DNA of 37,855 nt, taken from IMG/VR virus record IMGVR_UViG_3300025769_000321, positions 1-37,855 of that record; one strand, 5' to 3'. The DNA is from a virus. This document shows positions 1-7,138 of this stretch, piece by piece. The number at the start of each line of letters is the position of its first letter. Positions within the stretch are counted from its first letter, which is position 1. Position numbers and translations under genes: made by a program. Below the pieces are notes generated by a model that worked only from the letters and a program-made list of their open reading frames with translations, did no database searches and had not been told where the DNA came from.

Positions 1-1
1 T

Positions 2-286
2 CAAAAAGCAGCTGTCGGCATCTCGACCGTTTCTGGCGTATCTCAGGCTATTACGAGCGGCTCAACCTACAAGCTAGGTTTTGTTATTGATCCTAATAGC
101 TCAGAGGAACGCTTGAAAATTTACATCGACGGTGTTCAGAAGAAAGCTCTGAGCAAAGCGACTTTAGAAGCCGATGTAAACTGGCCGGACGACACGAACT
201 TCGCAGCAATTCTTGGTGCGAAGTCAGTTTCCGGAAGTGCGTCTACTGCAAAAGCCGCATTTATGCACTGCGTGCAAGTAGCTTAA
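2..286 (+). CDS. LamG-like phage surface/decoration protein, C-terminal part
   Basis: The window opens inside a gene; 94 codons are visible, ending in TAA at 284-286, and the start lies upstream. The visible part is beta-rich and has the pattern of a concanavalin/LamG-like sandwich: a YKLGFVID strand, a KIYIDGVQ strand, then a polar stretch and a final FMHCVQVA strand. Such domains are common in phage decoration or fibre proteins next to the capsid gene. A strong terminator follows directly, as terminator T-phi follows capsid gene 10 in T7, so this gene probably ends the head-gene transcript. Its exact role (decoration protein, head fibre, or C-terminal domain of a capsid protein) cannot be told from this fragment. 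Confidence 0.6.
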   Translation, partial: QKAAVGISTVSGVSQAITSGSTYKLGFVIDPNSSEERLKIYIDGVQKKALSKATLEADVNWPDDTNFAAILGAKSVSGSASTAKAAFMHCVQVA

Positions 287-321
287 TTTAAGACGTAGAT
301 TCTGCGTCTGATGTCAACTAC

Positions 322-365
322 AAATATGGCGATACGGCAAATGTGCTGTGTCGCCATATTTTTTT
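322..365 (+). terminator. Rho-independent terminator after head gene
   Basis: Arms 323-332 and 351-360 form a perfect 10-bp stem (AATATGGCGA with TCGCCATATT). The stem continues inward through TACGGCA and TGCTGTG, with two G-T wobbles, to a four-base AATG loop, and a run of seven T follows at 359-365. This is a textbook intrinsic terminator on the + strand. The next gene starts only 20 bases later with no clear promoter in between, so partial read-through is likely needed to express the tail genes. Confidence 0.85.
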
Positions 366-384
366 AACTCGGGAAGGTGAAAAA

Positions 385-1014
385 GTGATTCATCCACAAA
401 ACGCTGAACAGATTGAGAGAATGACTGGTGTTTGTGAGCATAAGTTGCCACAAGAGGTCAAAGACGAATACATGCAGCAGTTACGCATGTGGCATCGCAC
501 CAAAAGCTCAGGTGGAGCATTGCCAGCGGAAATGGTGATTGCAATTTTGCGGTCGCATGGAATTGGCTGTCCGACTGAAGCTGAAAGAGAGAAGCAGCAG
601 GTTGTTTGGAGTTCAGTTCCGAACAACACGAAAGTTCTAGTTTCCCACGCTGGCAATGTGCGTAACGGAGTTTTTTGCGGTGTAGTCGCAGGTGGGTCGC
701 TTAGCGTAAGGTTAGACGACGAGATGAAAGTTCTGGAGTTCAGGGCTGGAGATGTTAGGCTCGATAAGTCAATTCCATCGGAAATCAAGCAAGATACGAT
801 GAAAAATGACACAGACGATCCAAAGCCAGTCAAGGCAAAAGAAGAACCAGAGGTTCCGGATCATTGGGACAAGGCTGACTATGTTCTTGTCGATGGAGAC
901 AAGATTGGTTTATTGGTTGGCGAAAACCCCAAGAATCCGAGAGAATATACGGTCGAGATTGATGGAGAGTTCGTCAATGTTGACAAAGGTTTAGTTGCTG
1001 ACGCATCTGTATAG
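385..1014 (+). CDS. phage structural-region protein with two SH3-like repeats
   Basis: Not recognised by name. I choose GTG 385 as start because GGGAAGG at 371-377 sits 7 bases upstream; the longer in-frame GTG at 343 lies inside the terminator hairpin and has no ribosome binding site. This gives 209 aa. The N-terminal third is helical with a QQLRMWH segment. Then come two similar small beta modules, one around residues 80-130 (VLVSHAGNV, GVVAGGSLSVRLDDE) and one around 165-205 (YVLVDGDKIGLLVGE, YTVEIDGEFVNV), separated by a Lys/Asp/Pro-rich linker. Each resembles a KOW/SH3-like barrel in which a turn precedes an acidic pair. Its position between a head-surface gene and tail adaptors suggests a virion or head-completion role; this is inferred from context only. 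Confidence 0.6.
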   Translation: MIHPQNAEQIERMTGVCEHKLPQEVKDEYMQQLRMWHRTKSSGGALPAEMVIAILRSHGIGCPTEAEREKQQVVWSSVPNNTKVLVSHAGNVRNGVFCGVVAGGSLSVRLDDEMKVLEFRAGDVRLDKSIPSEIKQDTMKNDTDDPKPVKAKEEPEVPDHWDKADYVLVDGDKIGLLVGENPKNPREYTVEIDGEFVNVDKGLVADASV

Positions 1015-1025
1015 GAGAAAAAACA

Positions 1026-1376
1026 ATGGCACAACATGGCGACATTATTAACCCCGGCGTACACGTTAAAAACGTACATGTTGAGGGATCAGCCGGAGGA
1101 ACCGCGACAGTTACAATCGCTGCTGATCCGGACGAGTTCTGGGCAATCGCTAGAATCGATTGGTCTTGGTCAGCAACTCAGGGTGGCGACATAACCGTTA
1201 CCTACGGTGGTGTCACTGTATGGGAGCATCACGCAGCAACTCATGGATATGCTTATGCAGATTTTAAGTTTCCGACATTTCTGCACAACAACTTCACGAA
1301 AAATGAAGAGTTAAAGGTAGTGATGAGTTCTGCTGGGGGTTCGGTTATTCCAAGGCTAACTGTTCATTACTGCTAA
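1026..1376 (+). CDS. small beta-rich virion protein
   Basis: Start ATG 1026 follows AGGAGAAA at 1013-1020, a strong ribosome binding site. The 116-aa product is rich in alternating hydrophobic and Thr/Gly/Val residues (GTATVTIAAD, GGDITVTYGGVTVW) and ends with a predicted strand and a C-terminal Cys. I see no signal peptide, membrane segment or enzymatic motif. The beta-sandwich-like pattern and the location between a structural-region gene and the tail adaptors fit a decoration or small head/tail structural protein. I do not recognise the family. Confidence 0.6.
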   Translation: MAQHGDIINPGVHVKNVHVEGSAGGTATVTIAADPDEFWAIARIDWSWSATQGGDITVTYGGVTVWEHHAATHGYAYADFKFPTFLHNNFTKNEELKVVMSSAGGSVIPRLTVHYC

Positions 1377-1380
1377 TAAA

Positions 1381-2049
1381 ATGTCATTACGAATCACCTA
1401 CGACGAAATTGAACGAAAGGTAGCGAGGAGACTTGGCTACCCGCTCGCACGAACAGTCCGTAGCGAGGACGAGCAATTGTCCATCGATGACGCTATCTGT
1501 ACCGGACTGCGATGGTTTTATTTTCCTACCGGCGAACAATCGCACGAGTGGAGTTTCGTTCGTAGGTTCAACACTATTGATTTAGTAGTTGGGCAGAACT
1601 GGTACACGCTGCCTGATGATTTTCAAAGACTTGCATCTGTAGCAACGGTAAGCTACGGCGACCATCCTTTAAGCAATACAACGGAAGAAGGGATAAGACT
1701 TCGTATTACTGGAGAAGGTTTAAGCGGAACTCCAGAATATAGTGCTGTGAGAAACAAGCAGGTGACTCACGACACGCGATATGAGATAGGTGTGTATCCG
1801 ACACCAGACATGGAAGGAACTTTGTCGTTTTGGTACATGTTCGCTCCTGAAACACTTTCTCAGCAAAACCCATATCCTCTGGGTGGAGAAACTCATGGAG
1901 ACACGATAATCGCGTCGATCCTTGCCGCAGCAGAAGCACAGCAGAACCCAGAGCTATTGGGTACAGAGGGGTCAGTGCATTATCAGCTGTTCCAGCAAAA
2001 GCTGGCTGCCTCCATCGTTACTGACATGAAGCAACTAGGAATGGCGTAA
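1381..2049 (+). CDS. head-tail adaptor / tail tubular protein A-like, single-copy form
   Basis: 222 aa. Family signals are a helical N-terminus (ITYDEIERKVARRLGYP), a YTLPDDF motif near residue 78 typical of phage adaptor proteins related to T7 gp11, a YPTPD segment, and a C-terminal YPLGGETHGDTII stretch followed by a helix. Such proteins form the ring joining portal and tail. The start ATG comes 4 bases after the previous stop without an obvious Shine-Dalgarno, suggesting translational coupling. It overlaps the next gene by one base (TAATG at 2047-2051). The same landmarks occur twice in the next protein, so the two genes are paralogues. The adaptor call is fairly sure; which ring it forms is not known. 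Confidence 0.65.
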   Translation: MSLRITYDEIERKVARRLGYPLARTVRSEDEQLSIDDAICTGLRWFYFPTGEQSHEWSFVRRFNTIDLVVGQNWYTLPDDFQRLASVATVSYGDHPLSNTTEEGIRLRITGEGLSGTPEYSAVRNKQVTHDTRYEIGVYPTPDMEGTLSFWYMFAPETLSQQNPYPLGGETHGDTIIASILAAAEAQQNPELLGTEGSVHYQLFQQKLAASIVTDMKQLGMA

Positions 2050-3326
2050 TGGTTTGGCCCATAAGAGAAGCAGAATACGGCAACTATCACTGGTTGCGAA
2101 AAGAGGTAACGGCAGTGATGCCGGATTACCCCAAAGATGCTTCGTTGCTCGACTATCAACAACGATCGGTAATTGACAGCATTATCGAGGGAGGTTTATT
2201 CCGATTTTACTTCCCGCCTCCTAGCGAGATGACAATACCTGACGCAACAGAAGCTCAGAAAGAGCGTTTGCGTCGTGCGCCGCATAGCTGGTCTTTTTTG
2301 CAGCTAACTGTGGAAATCGCAATGGAGTCTGGGAAGTCGGAGTACGAATTGCCTATCGACTTTGGCAACTTCCTTGGAGAGCCAACCACTTCGCGTTCCA
2401 ATAGTAATCGTTTGGCGATCGCTCAGGAAACACACCTGCGGCAGTTGATTTCATCGGAAAGTAAAACTGACAATCCGCAATACTGTGCGAAGAAAGTTGT
2501 AAGCGGAGAAGGTGCATCTCGCAGTCGCAACAGCTTGCTTGTGTATCCGATCCCTAATGGTGCAGAGACAATCACCGTTCAGTATGCAGTTGTTCCTCCA
2601 CGATTGAGCAACGAATACCCTTGGCCGTTAGGTGGAACTGAACATGCACAAGCGATACTTGCTTGCTGCTTAGCTGTGATGGAGGAAAGGTCAGGCGGTG
2701 GAGCGCAGGTCTATCGTCAGAAGATGATAGAAACTCTTGCTTCATCTGTTTTGTTGGACATTCAATCGGCAGCGGCTACGACAGAGGGCGTTTGGCCTGA
2801 TGACGACGATCCATCATTGCTGACAAGCAGGGGTCAGATACTAAAGCGAATAGGAATCCATATCGGTGCTGGTCCAAATGCAAGAGTATGGACAGCATCT
2901 CAAAACGCGAAGATTAAAGAAATATTCAAAGAGGGTATGCGACTGGCGTGCAACCCTCCACCAATTCCCGGCATGAAGTACCCGCATCAATGGGGATGGC
3001 TGACTCCGCTAGCAACTATCACGACAGCGGCAGACGTTTTTGCTTACGACCTGCCAGCAGACTTTGCCTATATTGACGGTCCAATGACGCTAGCACCTAG
3101 CGATTACATGCTTTATCCGCCTGTCGAGATCATTGGAGAGTTTCAAGTTCGCAACTTGCTACAGGAAAGCCAAGCAAGCTCACGACCTACGAAGGCAGCA
3201 GTTCGTGTTAAAGCTCCGCTAGATGACAACGATCCTACACGATACGAATTGATACTTTGGCCTTTGCCGGACGGTGTTTATCAGTTGCAGTATCGTTACA
3301 GAATCAATCCAGAGGTTTTGTCGTAG
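2049..3326 (+). CDS. tandem-duplicated head-tail adaptor-like protein
   Basis: 425 aa, twice the usual length of an adaptor. The N-terminal half repeats the landmarks of the preceding gene: YELPIDF near residue 98, then YPIPNGAETITVQY and YPWPLGGTEHAQAI. The C-terminal half has YDLPADF near residue 336 and WPLPDGVYQLQYRY near the end, but it stops where the other copies continue into the PLGG-x-H-x2-I helix, so this copy is C-terminally truncated. A copy between the two, if complete, would join them through the acidic DDDDPS linker. It probably contributes to the connector or upper tail ring. The start overlaps the upstream stop by one base. The duplication is seen directly; structural equivalence to T7 gp11 is inferred. 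Confidence 0.6.
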   Translation: MVWPIREAEYGNYHWLRKEVTAVMPDYPKDASLLDYQQRSVIDSIIEGGLFRFYFPPPSEMTIPDATEAQKERLRRAPHSWSFLQLTVEIAMESGKSEYELPIDFGNFLGEPTTSRSNSNRLAIAQETHLRQLISSESKTDNPQYCAKKVVSGEGASRSRNSLLVYPIPNGAETITVQYAVVPPRLSNEYPWPLGGTEHAQAILACCLAVMEERSGGGAQVYRQKMIETLASSVLLDIQSAAATTEGVWPDDDDPSLLTSRGQILKRIGIHIGAGPNARVWTASQNAKIKEIFKEGMRLACNPPPIPGMKYPHQWGWLTPLATITTAADVFAYDLPADFAYIDGPMTLAPSDYMLYPPVEIIGEFQVRNLLQESQASSRPTKAAVRVKAPLDDNDPTRYELILWPLPDGVYQLQYRYRINPEVLS

Positions 3327-3371
3327 TTTGTTTGCATACCACGACACAATCTAAATTGAGAGCAGAAAACA

Positions 3372-3716
3372 ATGCCTGAAGTACAAACTGAACAATACAC
3401 TGGCCTGTTTGCATTGGTTCCGGGCAGACAAACAGAAAACTCTCAGCGAGTTGCCATCACAGATATTCTCGGAATTGTCTCTATTGGTGCTGCCGGAATA
3501 TGGACCTCCCAGCAATGCGAAACCAAGTTAGAAGAACTTCTCGGAAGATCACTGACAGTTGCAGAAGGCTTGGATCTTACAACATTCATCCAGTACGTTG
3601 TTAATGGCGGAAGCATGGCTGAGTGCAACCTGCAAAAGCTCCGCAATGGCTTTGAAATGGTAGAGCGACAATTTAACCTCACTGATGCCGAGATACGTCA
3701 GCTAGCGGGAGTCTAG
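3372..3716 (+). CDS. small helical protein of the tail region, unknown
   Basis: 114 aa, start ATG 3372 with a GAGAG element about 9 bases upstream. The first 35 residues are polar, followed by predicted helices (SQQCETKLEELLGR, DLTTFIQYVVNG, LRNGFEMVERQFNL, DAEIRQLAG). It has no membrane segment or known motif. It lies between the adaptor genes and the appendage gene, separated from the latter by two bases, so it is co-transcribed with them. It could be a small virion or assembly factor. I do not recognise it. Confidence 0.55.
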   Translation: MPEVQTEQYTGLFALVPGRQTENSQRVAITDILGIVSIGAAGIWTSQQCETKLEELLGRSLTVAEGLDLTTFIQYVVNGGSMAECNLQKLRNGFEMVERQFNLTDAEIRQLAGV

Positions 3717-3718
3717 CT

Positions 3719-5488
3719 ATGCCTAAAGTCGCAACGCTAATTTTTGACATAGATAGCACCGATGCGAGCGGAACCACCTACGACGCAACCGTAGCAGACT
3801 TGGGTGACGTTACCGCTTTCTTTTATTCATTTGCCGCTCAGGACTTGGACGCAACGCAAGATGTTAGCCGCTATGAATATGCTGGATGTGGAGCAATCGA
3901 CTCAGGCGGCACGTTTGACTGTCATTCAATGTCAGCTTGGGATCAAGACTCCGTAGCCAACACAAACAACGAGAGAGTTCATTATTTTTTAGGAAACACA
4001 ACTCTACGTTTTCATAGAGCCTGCGATGTAACAGTAAGCAGAATCACAGATGGACTGCGGCTAACGAAATCGACTGGCACGCCCACTGCTAGCAGACAAT
4101 TTCAGGTTTCAATACATGCAATATCCGGAATAAAAGCAAGTGTCGGAAGCATAACGCTACCCAATAATAACACAGTAAGCATTACAACAGACGCTAGTGA
4201 TGGGTCTGGAAATATCGACTGCAACACGGCGTTTTTCTTGTCGCAGTGCCAACCGGGTACGAACACATCCGCGAACATTGTGCTGCCTTCCTACGGATTT
4301 GCACAGAGGATAACGGATTCCACGTTTAGGCAATGGAGCCAAAACTGGCATCAACCTGACGGTCCAACTACCTCAGAAAACACGGCATACTTCAGCACAA
4401 CTGCTGTTCTTAACCAAGCAGCCGCTGGTTCCGTTAATTGGTCAGCTCCGATAACTAGCTGGACTGCGAATGGATCTACAAGCAGTATAACCTTAACTAC
4501 TAGCGGCACGCCCAACAATGATGTAGCTGCATACATAGCATTTGAAGACACGCTAAAAGCGTATGTTGATGACAGGGCTATATCTTATGGGATTCCTTAC
4601 GAGACGCTAACAGGAAACAGTGCATCTGGTCACAACGCAAAGCTGTTCCACATGGGAGGGATGAGCGTATCTAGCCAAGACACAATCGATACAGGTTCTA
4701 CATCATCAACATGTCAATTTTACTGGCGTTCAGACAAAAGCTCTAGCAGCGTGGTTGAGTCCAACAGTTACGGTTATTCGCAAGATAATGTCGGTACTAC
4801 AGTTACTGGCTCAGTTCTTACGAATAGCTCAGGATTTAGCATTATTGAGTACACTGGTTTTGCAAATACAAGACTTAGCGGCACTACGAGCTTCAATAGT
4901 CAAGACGTAGATGTTAGTTACAGTGCTGCTCCGTTTTCCGGAACAGGCAATTACGGGTATTTTCTCGTTTCTGATGATTGGGCAGATGGGCTTGCTGCTA
5001 CAGTTGCAACTTTCACGCTGACTGGCAACAACGCATCGTTAAATGTCGTTGAAATCCTAAGTGCAGAGACTGGTGCATTTTCTCTGTCGGGACAGCAATC
5101 ATCGTTAAAGCAAACCTTTGCTACAAGCGTCGGTTCATTTTCGCTTACCGGAAATGACATTGAAGCGTCTCAGGCAACTGTTCTCCAAGGACAGGTTGCG
5201 TCATTTGCACTAACCGGCATCGACTCCACGCTCACGCTTAAATTGAATTACGCCGTTAATACAGGTGCGTTTTCGCTCACTGGATTACCGGCAAAACTCG
5301 GTGCTGGGGAGACACTAGACGCTCTTGTTGGCTCGTTCAGTGCCTCTGGAAATGACGCATTATTTCAGGTGACTTTTGCTGCCTCAGTTGGTAGTCTGCA
5401 ACTGACTGGTAGACCTGTGGGGCTGTTAGACACCGGAAATTTACTTAGTACACCCTATTACTACCGATTTATGATGCAGGATGAATAA
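3719..5488 (+). CDS. tail appendage/fibre-like protein with C-terminal short repeats
   Basis: 589 aa, rich in Thr, Ser, Asn and Gly and built almost entirely of predicted beta strands. Residues about 428-564 carry seven copies of a roughly 20-23-residue repeat with the core GSFSLTGND (variants TGAFSLSGQ, VASFALTGI, GSLQLTGR). Such repeats occur in phage appendage and surface proteins. The N-terminal 400 residues form one or more larger beta domains with no enzymatic motif I can identify. The gene starts two bases after the upstream stop and ends two bases before the next gene. It is likely a virion surface protein, perhaps a receptor-binding fibre; the call rests on composition, repeats and location. 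Confidence 0.55.
   Translation: MPKVATLIFDIDSTDASGTTYDATVADLGDVTAFFYSFAAQDLDATQDVSRYEYAGCGAIDSGGTFDCHSMSAWDQDSVANTNNERVHYFLGNTTLRFHRACDVTVSRITDGLRLTKSTGTPTASRQFQVSIHAISGIKASVGSITLPNNNTVSITTDASDGSGNIDCNTAFFLSQCQPGTNTSANIVLPSYGFAQRITDSTFRQWSQNWHQPDGPTTSENTAYFSTTAVLNQAAAGSVNWSAPITSWTANGSTSSITLTTSGTPNNDVAAYIAFEDTLKAYVDDRAISYGIPYETLTGNSASGHNAKLFHMGGMSVSSQDTIDTGSTSSTCQFYWRSDKSSSSVVESNSYGYSQDNVGTTVTGSVLTNSSGFSIIEYTGFANTRLSGTTSFNSQDVDVSYSAAPFSGTGNYGYFLVSDDWADGLAATVATFTLTGNNASLNVVEILSAETGAFSLSGQQSSLKQTFATSVGSFSLTGNDIEASQATVLQGQVASFALTGIDSTLTLKLNYAVNTGAFSLTGLPAKLGAGETLDALVGSFSASGNDALFQVTFAASVGSLQLTGRPVGLLDTGNLLSTPYYYRFMMQDE
5000..5410 (+). repeat. seven degenerate GSFSLTG protein repeats
   Basis: Coding repeats within the appendage gene. 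Seven units of about 20-23 codons share the core [AG]-[ST]-F-[ST]-L-[ST]-G followed by two to four polar residues and a hydrophobic strand. The units are diverged at DNA level, so the array is old or under selection for variation. Confidence 0.75.
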
Positions 5489-5490
5489 CA

Positions 5491-5913
5491 ATGGCAGCCT
5501 TTACAAAAGTCAATGCTTTCGTCGCAGACGTTGCAAACGGATTTCACGACATTGCAAATGACACAATTAAGATTGCGTTATTTTCGTCTGACCCAACGGC
5601 AAGCGCAACTTCGTACAGTGGGCTTTCAGGCGAACTTAGTGGTGTAGGTGGTTACACCACTGGAGGAATAACAATCGGAAACAAAACGTCATCGCAAACC
5701 AGCGGAACGTACACTTTTGATTCGTCCGACTCGCCAACTTGGACATCAAGCGGCTCGCCTATGGGTGGAACCAGTTTTAGGTATGTAGTTATTTACAACT
5801 CAACGTCCGACAAGGTTATTGGGTACTACGACTACGGATCAACAGTCAGCCTAACTAGCGGCAATCAATTTGCTGTGACGTTTGACGCTTCTGGAATACT
5901 AACGATTGCGTAA
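5491..5913 (+). CDS. conserved phage virion-type protein of about 140 aa
   Basis: 140 aa; ATG 5491 follows the upstream stop by two bases, with AGGA about 10 bases before it. The sequence pattern VNAFVADVANGFHDIANDTIKIALFSSDP, split here as a helix then a strand, is one I associate with a widespread phage family of 120-140 aa found among tail and head structural genes, of unknown exact function. The rest is Gly/Ser/Thr-rich beta structure ending in a FDASGILTIA strand. No catalytic motif. Probably a small virion protein; family recognition is from memory and moderate. Confidence 0.6.
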   Translation: MAAFTKVNAFVADVANGFHDIANDTIKIALFSSDPTASATSYSGLSGELSGVGGYTTGGITIGNKTSSQTSGTYTFDSSDSPTWTSSGSPMGGTSFRYVVIYNSTSDKVIGYYDYGSTVSLTSGNQFAVTFDASGILTIA

Positions 5914-5916
5914 ATC

Positions 5917-6465
5917 ATGTTTAAGAATGTAGCAGGTCAGTTTTATCGCGTTTTCGCGTTTAATCTTGCTGACAACCAGCCAGTTACGGGTGCTTCGGCA
6001 TCTATAACTGCTAAGTTGTCAAAAGATTTTGCTGCGCCAGTTGCAGCAAATGATGTAAACCCGACAGAGGTTGAAGACGGTTATTATCTTTTTGCTTTAA
6101 CGCAAGCGGAAACTAACTGTGACGATCTTGCAATATATCCTGAACACTCGACCTCAACTATTCAAGTAATTGGGTGTCCCGCCTCGCATCGCCCACGGCC
6201 AGATGACACTCGTGGTTTCTTGGTAAACCTAACAATTAGGTTAGCCAACAATGAAGTCGTTCCATATTGCGAGGTTATTATCACAACCTCCGATACAAGT
6301 GACACGACGGATCTATACAGAAAAGGAAACTGTGACGAGCTAGGAAAGATTGACTTGTATCTTCCTGCTGGCACTTTCTATCTGTGGAGAAGAAAAGCGA
6401 ACGTCACGTTTACAGATCCAAAGACGCTTACTGTAGCATCTGATGGAACTACAACAATTAGCTAG
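5917..6465 (+). CDS. two-domain Ig-like virion-associated protein
   Basis: 182 aa. The N-terminal domain (about 1-88) reads as a beta-sandwich beginning FYRVFAFNLADNQPVTG, with ITAKLSKDF and a DGYYLFALTQAET segment, a pattern I have seen in phage tail-region proteins. The C-terminal domain (about 98-182) resembles a carboxypeptidase-regulatory or Ig-like fold: FLVNLTIRLANNEVVPYCEV, then LGKIDLYLPAGTFYLWRRK, then a terminal TLTVASDGTTTIS strand. Such domains usually mediate assembly or binding rather than catalysis. Spacing from neighbours is 3 and 9 bases, so it belongs to the structural operon. Exact role unknown. Confidence 0.6.
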   Translation: MFKNVAGQFYRVFAFNLADNQPVTGASASITAKLSKDFAAPVAANDVNPTEVEDGYYLFALTQAETNCDDLAIYPEHSTSTIQVIGCPASHRPRPDDTRGFLVNLTIRLANNEVVPYCEVIITTSDTSDTTDLYRKGNCDELGKIDLYLPAGTFYLWRRKANVTFTDPKTLTVASDGTTTIS

Positions 6466-6474
6466 GACACTAAC

Positions 6475-6771
6475 ATGACAGACGTAATAGGCGGCATTAA
6501 GGAAGTCGTCACGCTTGATACAGTCATGCGTGGTACGGCTACACATGCAAGAATGATCTTAGAGGCTTGCTTAGTTTCCGCAGACAGAATAGCTGGCGTT
6601 GAAGGAATCCACGAGCGGCTGTTTATGGAGGCATTGATTGCGTCGGTCCGTCACGATCAGATGCAAGAGTCTCCACAAACACTCGGATATAACTACGACA
6701 AGTCTGATCGCATGGATCGAGGATACGATCATCACGACTGGCAAAACTCTGGCGTAACATATAACAGGTAA
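6475..6771 (+). CDS. small hypothetical protein of the tail operon
   Basis: 98 aa; ATG 6475 preceded by TAGGA about 6 bases upstream. The first 65 residues look helical (ATHARMILEACLVSADRIAGVEGIHERLFMEAL split over two helices). The last 35 are polar and aromatic (GYNYDKSDRMDRGYDHHDW) and may be disordered. No known motif. Expression with the flanking structural genes is inferred from tight spacing of 4 bases to the next gene. Confidence 0.5.
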   Translation: MTDVIGGIKEVVTLDTVMRGTATHARMILEACLVSADRIAGVEGIHERLFMEALIASVRHDQMQESPQTLGYNYDKSDRMDRGYDHHDWQNSGVTYNR

Positions 6772-6775
6772 TAAC

Positions 6776-7138
6776 ATGGCTAACGAAGCAACAAGCACAG
6801 TATCATTGCTCTACAAAAAAGGCGGACGCGAAGAGGAAATGCACAGCATCTCCATCTCGTCTGATGTTGCTGGTGAGCAGTACGCTAAGACCACAATGCT
6901 GGTTGGAACTTCTGGTGCATCATTAAAGCTAGGAGGAGTTGCTGCTTTGGGTGGACTTATCGCTGGTCGTGTTATCAGCACAACCGGAACTGTAACTTTC
7001 TACATCAACGGCGAGACAGAATTTCTCACTTTGAAAGCTGGCGACCCGTTCATGTTCAGACTCGTTTCTGGTGCGGCTGTTCTGGTAAAGGCAAGTGCAG
7101 CAGATAGGGAAATTGAGTACCTGCTATTGGAAGCATAA
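6776..7138 (+). CDS. small beta-structured virion protein
   Basis: 120 aa; start ATG 6776, and its stop overlaps the next start by one base (TAATG at 7136-7140). The pattern of short strands (STVSLLYKKGG, GTVTFYINGETEFLTLKAGDPFMFRL, ADREIEYLLLEA) suggests a compact jelly-roll or cupin-like beta domain. It has no His/Asp metal-binding set, so I read it as structural. Position immediately before the tail-tube protein suggests a tail or decoration role. Confidence 0.55.
   Translation: MANEATSTVSLLYKKGGREEEMHSISISSDVAGEQYAKTTMLVGTSGASLKLGGVAALGGLIAGRVISTTGTVTFYINGETEFLTLKAGDPFMFRLVSGAAVLVKASAADREIEYLLLEA

Noticed and set aside
343-384. Longer start (GTG 343) for the second gene
   Set aside because: It lies inside the terminator hairpin, has no Shine-Dalgarno, and would add residues encoded by the hairpin and T-run.
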